64,000 nucleotides of DNA from Closterium sp. Naga37s-1 (Eukaryota; Streptophyta; Zygnematophyceae; Desmidiales; Closteriaceae), in NCBI GenBank assembly GCA_947471745.1, contig CANJKZ010000724.1:1054001-1118000 (forward strand), read 5' to 3'. Each line of letters opens with the position of its first letter. Position 1 is the first letter of the stretch. This document shows, piece by piece, positions 55,401 through 64,000 of this stretch. A model generated the notes under the pieces. It was not told the origin of the DNA. It did not search any database and worked only from the letters and a program-made list of their open reading frames with translations. Both the position numbers and the translations under genes were made by a program.

Positions 55401-58400
55401 GGTGCCTCATCTCCGATTCAGAGTCGTTGGTCGTGATGGTGCCTCACCTCCGCTTCAGAGTCGTTGGTCGTGATGGTGCCTCACCTCCGCTTCAGAGTCG
55501 TTGGTCGTGATGGTGCCTCACCTCCGTTTCAGAATCGTTGGTCGTGATGGTGCCTCACCTCCGTTTCAGAGTCGTTGGTCGTGATGGTGCCTCACCTCCG
55601 TTTCAGAGTCGTTGGTCGTGATGGTGCCTCACCTCCGTTTCCCAATCGTTGGTCGTGATGGTGCCTCACCTCCGTTTCAGAGTCGTTGGTCATGATGGTG
55701 CCTCACCTCCGTTTCAGAGTCGTTGGTCGTGATGGTGCCTCACCTCCGTTTCAGAGTCGTTGGTCGTGATGGTGCCTCACCTCCGTTTCAGAGTCGTTGG
55801 TCGTGATGGTGCCTCACCTCCGTTTCAGAGTCGTTGGTCGTGATGGTGCCTCACCTCCGATTCAGAGTCGTTGGTCGTGATGGTGCCTCACCTCCGCTTC
55901 AGAGTCGTTGGTCGTGATGGTGCCTCACCTCCGCTTCAGAGTCGTTGGTCGTGATGGTGCCTCACCTCCGCTTCAGAGTCGTTGGTCGTGATGGTGCCTC
56001 ACCTCCGCTTCAGAGTCGTTGGTCGTGATGGTGCCTCACCTCCGCTTCAGAGTCGTTGGTCGTGATGGTGCCTCACCTCCGTTTCAGAGTCGTTGGTCGT
56101 GATGGTGCCTCACCTCCGTTTCAGAGTCGTTGGTCGTGATGGTGCCTCACCTCCGTTTCAGAGTCGTTGGTCGTGATGGTGCCTCACCTCCGTTTCAGAG
56201 TCGTTGGTCGTGATGGTGCCTCACCTCCGTTTCAGAGTCGTTGGTCGTGATGGTGCCTCACCTCCGTTCAGAGTCGTTGGTCGTGATGGTGCCTCACCTC
56301 CGTTCAGAGTCGTTGGTCGTGATGGTGCCTCACCTCCGATTCAGAGTCGTTGGTCGTGATGGTGCCTCACCTCCGTTTCAGAGTCGTTGGTCGTGATGGT
56401 GCCTCACCTCCGTTTCAGAGTCGTTGGTCGTGATGGTGCCTCACCTCCGTTTCAGAGTCGTTGGTCGTGATGGTGCCTCACCTCCGATTCAGAGTCGTTG
56501 GTCGTGATGGTGCCTCACCTCCGCTTCAGAGTCGTTGGTCGTGATGGTGCCTCACCTCCGCTTCAGAGTCGTTGGTCGTGATGGTGCCTCACCTCCGTTC
56601 AGAGTCGTTGGTCGTGATGGTGCCTCACCTCCGCTTCAGAGTCGTTGGTCGTGATGGTGCCTCACCTCCGTTTCAGAGTCGTTGGTCGTGATGGTGCCTC
56701 ACCTCCGTTTCAGAGTCGTTGGTCGTGATGGTGCCTCACCTCCGTTTCAGAGTCGTTGGTCGTGATGGTGCCTCACCTCCGTTTCAGAGTCGTTGGTCGT
56801 GATGGTGCCTCACCTCCGTTTCAGAGTCGTTGGTCGTGATGGTGCCTCACCTCCGATTCAGAGTCGTTGGTCATGATGGTGCCTCACCTCCGATTCAGAG
56901 TCGTTGGTCGTGATGTGCCTCACCTCCGCTTCAGAGTCGTTGGTCATGATGGTGCCTCACCTCCGATTCAGAGTCGTTGGTCGTGATGGTGCCTCACCTC
57001 CGCTTCAGAGTCGTTGGTCGTGATGGTGCCTCACCTCCGCTTCAGAGTCGTTGGTCGTGATGGTGCCTCACCTCCGCTTCAGAGTCGTTGGTCGTGATGG
57101 TGCCTCACCTCCGTTTCAGAGTCGTTGGTCGTGATGGTGCCTCACCTCCGTTCAGAGTCGTTGGTCGTGATGGTGCCTCACCTCCGTTTCAGAGTCGTTG
57201 GTCGTGATGGTGCCTCACCTCCGTTTCAGAGTCGTTGGTCGTGATGGTGCCTCACCTCCGATTCAGAGTCGTTGGTCGTGATGGTGCCTCACCTCCGTTT
57301 CAGAGTCGTTGGTCGTGATGGTGCCTCACCTCCGCTTCAGAGTCGTTGGTCGTGATGGTGCCTCACCTCCGATTCAGAGTCGTTGGTCGTGATGGTGCCT
57401 CACCTCCGTTTCAGAGTCGTTGGTCGTGATGGTGCCTCACCTCCGATTCAGAGTCGTTGGTCGTGATGGTGCCTCACCTCCGTTTCAGAGTCGTTGGTCG
57501 TGATGGTGCCTCACCTCCGTTTCAGAGTCGTTGGTCGTGATGGTGCCTCACCTCCGATTCAGAGTCGTTGGTCGTGATGGTGCCTCACCTCCGATTCAGA
57601 GTCGTTGGTCGTGATGGTGCCTCACCTCCGTTCAGAGTCGTTGGTCGTGATGGTGCCTCACCTCCGTTCAGAAGTCGTTGGTCGTGATGGTGCCTCACCT
57701 CCGATTCAGAGTCGTTGGTCGTGATGGTGCCTCACCTCCGTTCAGAGTCGTTGGTCGTGATGGTGCCTCACTCCGTTCAGAGTCGTTGGTCGTGATGGTG
57801 CCTCACCTCCGCTTCAGAGTCGTTGGTCGTGATGGTGCCTCACCTCCGTTTCAGAGTCGTTGGTCGTGATGGTGCCTCACCTCCGTTTCAGAGTCGTTGG
57901 TCGTGATGGTGCCTCACCTCCGTTTCAGAGTCGTTGGTCGTGATGGTGCCTCACCTCCGTTTCAGAGTCGTTGGTCGTGATGGTGCCTCACCTCCGTTTC
58001 AGAGTCGTTGGTCGTGATGGTGCCTCACCTCCGTTTCAGAGTCGTTGGTCGTGATGGTGCCTCACCTCCGATTCAGAGTCGTTGGTCGTGATGGTGCCTC
58101 ACCTCCGCTTCAGAGTCGTTGGTCGTGATGGTGCCTCACCTCCGCTTCAGAGTCGTTGGTCGTGATGGTGCCTCACCTCCGCTTCAGAGTCGTTGGTCGT
58201 GATGGTGCCTCACCTCCGCTTTCAGAGTCGTTGGTCGTGATGGTGCCTCACCTCCGCTTCAGAGTCGTTGGTCGTGATGGTGCCTCACCTCCGCTTCAGA
58301 GTCGTTGGTCGTGATGGTGCCTCACCTCCGTTCAGAGTCGTTGGTCGTGATGGTGCCTCACCTCCGCTTTCAGAGTCGTTGGTCGTGATGGTGCCTCACC

Positions 58401-61400
58401 TCCGATTCAGAGTCGTTGGTCGTGATGGTGCCTCACCTCCGATTCAGAGTCGTTGGTCGTGATGGTGCCTCACCTCCGCTTCAGAGTCGTTGGTCGTGAT
58501 GGTGCCTCACCTCCGCTTCAGAGTCGTTGGTCGTGATGGTGCCTCACCTCCGTTTCAGAGTCGTTGGTCGTGATGGTGCCTCACCTCCGTTTCAGAGTCG
58601 TTGGTCGTGATGGTGCCTCACCTCCGTTTCAGAGTCGTTGGTCGTGATGGTGCCTCACCTCCGATTCAGAGTCGTTGGTCGTGATGGTGCCTCACCTCCG
58701 TTTCAGAGTCGTTGGTCGTGATGGTGCCTCACCTCCGTTTCAGAGTCGTTGGTCATGATGGTGCCTCACCTCCGATTCAGAGTCGTTGGTCGTGATGGTG
58801 CCTCACCTCCGATTCAGAGTCGTTGGTCGTGATGGTGCCTCACCTCCGATTCAGAGTCGTTGGTCGTGATGGTGCCTCACCTCCGCTTCAGAGTCGTTGG
58901 TCGTGATGGTGCCTCACCTCCGTTTCAGAGTCGTTGGTCGTGATGGTGCCTCACCTCCGTTTCAGAGTCGTTGGTCGTGATGGTGCCTCACCTCCGTTTC
59001 AGAGTCGTTGGTCGTGATGGTGCCTCACCTCCGTTTCAGAGTCGTTGGTCGTGATGGTGCCTCACCTCCGTTTCAGAGTCGTTGGTCGTGATGGTGCCTC
59101 ACCTCCGTTTCAGAGTCGTTGGTCGTGATGGTGCCTCACCTCCGTTTCAGAGTCGTTGGTCGTGATGGTGCCTCACCTCCGTTTCAGAGTCGTTGGTCGT
59201 GATGGTGCCTCACCTCCGATTCAGAGTCGTTGGTCGTGATGGTGCCTCACCTCCGATTCAGAGTCGTTGGTCGTGATGGTGCCTCACCTCCGATTCAGAG
59301 TCGTTGGTCGTGATGGTGCCTCACCTCCGCTTCAGAGTCGTTGGTCGTGATGGTGCCTCACCTCCGCTTCAGAGTCGTTGGTCGTGATGGTGCCTCACCT
59401 CCGCTTCAGAGTCGTTGGTCGTGATGGTGCCTCACCTCCGTTTCAGAGTCGTTGGTCGTGATGGTGCCTCACCTCCGTTTCAGAGTCGTTGGTCGTGATG
59501 GTGCCTCACCTCCGCTTCAGAGTCGTTGGTCGTGATGGTGCCTCACCTCCGTTTCAGAGTCGTTGGTCGTGATGGTGCCTCACCTCCGTTTCAGAGTCGT
59601 TGGTCGTGATGGTGCCTCACCTCCGTTTCAGAGTCGTTGGTCGTGATGGTGCCTCACCTCCGTTTCAGAGTCGTTGGTCGTGATGGTGCCTCACCTCCGT
59701 TTCAGAGTCGTTGGTCGTGATGGTGCCTCACCTCCGTTTCAGAGTCGTTGGTCGTGATGGTGCCTCACCTCCGATTCAGAGTCGTTGGTCGTGATGGTGC
59801 CTCACCTCCGATTCAGAGTCGTTGGTCGTGATGGTGCCTCACCTCCGATTCAGAGTCGTTGGTCGTGATGGTGCCTCACCTCCGATTCAGAGTCGTTGGT
59901 CGTGATGGTGCCCTCACCTCCGCTTCAGAGTCGTTGGTCGTGATGGTGCCTCACCTCCGCTTCAGAGTCGTTGGTCGTGATGGTGCCTCACCTCCGCTTC
60001 AGAGTCGTTGGTCGTGATGGTGCCTCACCTCCGTTCAGAGTCGTTGGTCGTGATGGTGCCTCACCTCCGTTTCAGAGTCGTTGGTCGTGATGGTGCCTCA
60101 CCTCCGTTTCAGAGTCGTTGGTCGTGATGGTGCCTCACCTCCTTTCAGAGTCGTTGGTCGTGATGGTGCCTCACCTCCGTTTCAGAGTCGTTGTCGTGAT
60201 GGTGCCTCACCTCCGTTTCAGAGTCGTTGGTCGTGATGGTGCCTCACCTCCGTTTCAGAGTCGTTGGTCGTGATGGTGCCTCACCTCCGTTTCAGAGTCG
60301 TTGGTCGTGATGGTGCCTCACCTCCGTTCAGAGTCGTTGGTCGTGATGGTGCCTCACCTCCGATTCAGAGTCGTTGGTCGTGATGGTGCCTCACCTCCGA
60401 TTCAGAGTCGTTGGTCGTGATGGTGCCTCACCTCCGATTCAGAGTCGTTGGTCGTGATGGTGCCTCACCTCCGATTCAGAGTCGTTGGTCGTGATGGTGC
60501 CTCACCTCCGATTCAGAGTCGTTGGTCGTGATGGTGCCTCACCTCCGATTCAGAGTCGTTGGTCGTGATGGTGCCTCACCTCCGCTTCAGAGTCGTTGGT
60601 CGTGATGGTGCCTCACCTCCGCTTCAGAGTCGTTGGTCGTGATGGTGCCTCACCTCCGCTTTCAGAGTCGTTGGTCGTGATGGTGCCTCACCTCCGTTCA
60701 GAGTCGTTGGTCGTGATGGTGCCTCACCTCCGTTTCAGAGTCGTTGGTCGTGATGGTGCCTCACCTCCGTTTCAGAGTCGTTGGTCGTGATGGTGCCTCA
60801 CCTCCGTTTCAGAGTCGTTGGTCGTGATGGTGCCTCACCTCCGTTTCAGAGTCGTTGGTCGTGATGGTGCCTCACCTCCGTTTCAGAGTCGTTGGTCGTG
60901 ATGGTGCCTCACCTCCGTTTCAGAGTCGTTGGTCGTGATGGTGCCTCACCTCCGTTTCAGAGTCGTTGGTCGTGATGGTGCCTCACTCCGTTTCAGAGTC
61001 GTTGGTCGTGATGGTGCCTCACCTCCGATTTCAGAGTCGTTGGTCGTGATGGTGCCTCACCTCCGATTCAGAGTCGTTGGTCGTGATGGTGCCTCACCTC
61101 CGCTTCAGAGTCGTTGGTCGTGATGGTGCCTCACCTCCGCTTCAGAGTCGTTGGTCGTGATGGTGCCTCACCTCCGCTTCAGAGTCGTTGGTCGTGATGG
61201 TGCCTCACCTCCGCTTCAGAGTCGTTGGTCGTGATGGTGCCTCACCTCCGCTTCAGAGTCGTTGGTCGTGATGGTGCCTCACCTCCGCTTCAGAGTCGTT
61301 GGTCGTGATGGTGCCTCACCTCCGCTTCAGAGTCGTTGGTCGTGATGGTGCCTCACCTCCGTTTCAGAGTCGTTGGTCGTGATGGTGCCTCACCTCCGTT

Positions 61401-64000
61401 TCAGAGTCGTTGGTCGTGATGGTGCCTCACCTCCGTTTCAGAGTCGTTGGTCGTGATGGTGCCTCACCTCCGTTTCAGAGTCCGTTGGTCGTGATGGTGC
61501 CTCACCTCCGATTCAGAGTCGTTGGTCGTGATGGTGCCTCACCTCCGTTTCAGAGTCGTTGGTCGTGATGGTGCCTCACCTCCGATTCAGAGTCGTTGGT
61601 CGTGATGTGCCTCACCTCCGCTTCAGATTCGTTGGTCGTGATGGTGCCTCACCTCCGATTCAGAGTCGTTGGTCGTGATGGTGCCTCACCTCCGATTCAG
61701 AGTCGTTGGTCGTGATGGTGCCTCACCTCCGATTCAGAGTCGTTGGTCGTGATGGTGCCTCACCTCCGATTCAGAGTCGTTGGTCGTGATGGTGCCTCAC
61801 CTCCGTTTCAGAGTCGTTGGTCATGATGGTGCCTCACCTCCGTTCAGAGTCGTTGGTCGATGATGGTGCCTCACCTCCGATTCAGAGTCGTTGGTCGTGA
61901 TGGTGCCTCACCTCCGCTTCAGAGTCGTTGGTCGTGATGGTGCCTCACCTCCGCTTCAGAGTCGTTGGTCGTGATGGTGCCTCACCTCCGCTTCAGAGTC
62001 GTTGGTCGTTGATGGTGCCTCACCTCCGTTTCAGAGTCGTTGGTCGTGATGGTGCCTCACCTCCGCTTCAGAGTCGTTGGTCGTGATGGTGCCTCACCTC
62101 CGCTTTCAGAGTCGTTGGTCGTGATGGTGCCTCACCTCCGTTTCAGAGTCGTTGGTCGTGATGGTGCCTCACCTCCGCTTCAGAGTCGTTGGTCGTGATG
62201 GTGCCTCACCTCCGTTCAGAGTCGTTGGTCGTGATGGTGCCTCACCTCCGTTTCAGAGTCGTTGGTCGTGATGGTGCCTCACCTCCGTTTCAGAGTCGTT
62301 GGTCGTGATGGTGCCTCACCTCCGTTTCAGAGTCGTTGGTCGTGATGGTGCCTCACCTCCGTTCAGAGTCGTTGGTCGTGATGGTGCCTCACCTCCGTTT
62401 CAGAGTCGTTGGTCGTGATGGTGCCTCACCTCCGTTTCAGAGTCGTTGGTCGTGATGGTGCCTCACCTCCGTTCAGAGTCGTTGGTCGTGATGGTGCCTC
62501 ACCTCCGTTTCAGAGTCGTTGGTCGTGATGGTGCCTCACCTCCGTTCAGAGTCGTTGGTCGTGATGGTGCCTCACCTCCGTTTCAGAGTCGTTGGTCGTG
62601 ATGGTGCCTCACCTCCGTTTCAGAGTCGTTGGTCGTGATGGTGCCTCACCTCCGTTTCAGAGTCGTTGGTCGTGATGGTGCCTCACCTCCGTTTCAGAGT
62701 CGTTGGTCGTGATGGTGCCTCACCTCCGCTTCAGAGTCGTTGGTCGTGATGGTGCCTCACCTCCGCTTCAGAGTCGTTGGTCGTGATGGTGCCTCACCTC
62801 CGCTTCAGAGTCGTTGGTCGTGATGGTGCCTCACCTCCGTTTCAGAGTCGTTGGTCGTGATGGTGCCTCACCTCCGATTCAGAGTCGTTGGTCGTGATGG
62901 TGCCTCACCTCCGATTCAGAGTCGTTGGTCGTGATGGTGCCTCACCTCCGATTCAGAGTCGTTGGTCGTGATGGTGCCTCACCTCCGCTTCAGAGTCGTT
63001 GGTCGTGATGGTGCCTCACCTCCGCTTCAGAGTCGTTGGTCGTGATGGTGCCTCACCTCCGCTTCAGAGTCGTTGGTCGTGATGGTGCCTCACCTCCGCT
63101 TCAGAGTCGTTGGTCGTGATGGTGCCTCACCTCCGCTTCAGAGTCGTTGGGTCGTGATGGTGCCTCACCTCCGTTTCAGAGTCGTTGGTCGTGATGGTGC
63201 CTCACCTCCGTTTCAGAGTCGTTGGTCGTGATGGTGCCTCACCTCCGTTTCAGAGTCGTTGGTCGTGATGGTGCCTCACCTCCGTTTCAGAGTCGTTGGT
63301 CGTGATGGTGCCTCACCTCCGTTTCAGAGTCGTTGGTCGTGATGGTGCCTCACCTCCGTTTCAGAGTCGTTGGTCGTGATGGTGCCTCACCTCCGCTTCA
63401 GAGTCGTTGGTCGTGATGGTGCCTCACCTCCGATTCAGAGTCGTTGGTCGTGATGGTGCCTCACCTCCGCTTCAGAGTCGTTGGTCGTGATGGTGCCTCA
63501 CCTCCGCTTCAGAGTCGTTGGTCGTGATGGTGCCTCACCTCCGCTTCAGAGTCGTTGGTCGTGATGGTGCCTCACCTCCGTTTCAGAGTCGTTGGTCGTG
63601 ATGGTGCCTCACCTCCGTTTCAGAGTCGTTGGTCGTGATGGTGCCTCACCTCCGATTCAGAGTCGTTGGTCGTGATGGTGCCTCACCTCCGCTTCAGAGT
63701 CGTTGGTCGTGATGGTGCCTCACCTCCGTTCAGAGTCGTTGGTCGTGATGGTGCCTCACCTCCGTTTCAGAGTCGTTGGTCGTGATGGTGCCTCACCTCC
63801 GTTTCAGAGTCGTTGGTCGTGATGGTGCCTCACCTCCGTTCAGAGTCGTTGGTCGTGATGGTGCCTCACCTCCGATTCAGAGTCGTTGGTCGTGGATGGT
63901 GCCTCACCTCCGCTTCAGAGTCGTTGGTCGTGATGGTGCCTCACCTCCGCTTCAGAGTCGTTGGTCGTGATGGTGCCTCACCTCCGTTCAGAGTCGTTGG
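22425..64000. repeat. Satellite B: homogeneous 37-bp tandem repeat, about 1,120 copies, continuing past the window
   Basis: The unit is 37 bp (first clear one 22426-22462). It starts TTCAGAGTCGTTGGTCGTG, has the dyad GGTG-CCT-CACC, and ends CTCCG plus one variable base. Nearly all units differ by 0-2 bases. Recurrent variants include CATGATGG, CTAACC, GGTACC, CCTCATCTCC, TTTCCCAATCG, CGTGCTTGTGCC and GTATCAGAG. Because 37 is one more than a multiple of three, frames rotate and every frame meets a TGA (in CGTGATGG) every three units. The many short frames of 63-64 residues are therefore not genes. The only non-repeat sequence I see is a short insertion at 49112-49130. Confidence 0.97.
49112..49130. 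other. Non-repeat insertion inside satellite B
   Basis: The unit here reads CGTTTAAGTTCATAGCTCG before resuming AGTCGTTGG, about 11 bases longer than normal. A neighbouring higher-order copy (from 48310) lacks it. The spacing between these two copies is 30 units plus 11 bases. It is the only foreign sequence noticed in the array. Confidence 0.8.

Noticed and set aside
22425..64000. More than 40 plus-strand frames of 63-102 codons with near-identical proteins (MVVMVPHLRFRVV... type)
   Set aside because: They are the 37-bp satellite read through three rotating frames and stopped by the TGA in CGTGATGG. No codon-level constraint or gene structure is visible.
20139..64000. CRISPR array (37-bp direct repeats)
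   Set aside because: The repeats are head to tail with no unique spacers, there are no cas genes, and the setting is eukaryotic.
22425..64000. Telomeric repeat
   Set aside because: The unit is 37 bp and does not contain TTTAGGG, TTAGGG or similar short G-rich telomere units.

Overview
The window is eukaryotic repeat DNA with no convincing host protein gene. It has two parts: about 20 kb of nested, decayed LTR retrotransposons (1-19978), then about 44 kb of tandem satellite DNA (20139-64000) that runs off the right edge. A green-lineage genome (alga or plant) is suggested by four things: Copia and chromodomain-bearing Gypsy elements, initiator-methionine tRNA primer sites, high-GC Copia coding sequence, and nonsense mutations of the C-to-T type in CpG and CHG contexts. 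A streptophyte alga (for example a desmid) is my best guess from the style of the Copia proteins. That is recollection and inference, not a database result.

Retrotransposon part. (1) 3-2588 (+) is the 3' half of a Copia polyprotein (linker, reverse transcriptase, RNase H) with three in-frame stops and no frameshift, followed by its 3' UTR, polypurine tract and an LTR stub. (2) 2966-5844 (+) is a 5'-truncated chromovirus-type Gypsy element (reverse transcriptase, RNase H, integrase, chromodomain, 3' LTR). (3) 6041-19978 (-) is a complete but broken Copia element, here called Copia-A, flanked by the target duplication GATCT. (4) Copia-A is split by Copia-B (9837-14839, -), flanked by GTTGC. Copia-B has lost gag, protease, most of integrase and the reverse transcriptase YVDD box. 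(5) The 5' LTR of Copia-A is split by a 2,700-bp non-autonomous element (17243-19942, -) with two identical 149-bp LTRs, flanked by GCATT. This last element is the youngest and has a chimeric interior. It includes a stretch resembling the 5' leader of another Copia family and a gag start in the opposite orientation.

Satellite part. 20139-22424 is a degenerate 37-bp tandem repeat (about 62 copies). At 22425 it switches abruptly to a different, much more homogeneous 37-bp repeat that continues to 64000 (about 1,120 copies). The second array has higher-order structure at several scales (21, 29, 30, 60 and 103 units). Its unit holds one site that takes all four bases. From about 46 kb onward, private single-base insertions and deletions appear that are nearly absent before. 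Both 37-bp units carry a GTG-N3-CAC dyad.

How it fits together: nothing here is an operon or pathway. The elements record a sequence of insertions next to a large satellite block, as expected for pericentromeric or other heterochromatic DNA. All autonomous elements in view are dead. The 2.7-kb element has intact terminal signals and would need enzymes from elsewhere.
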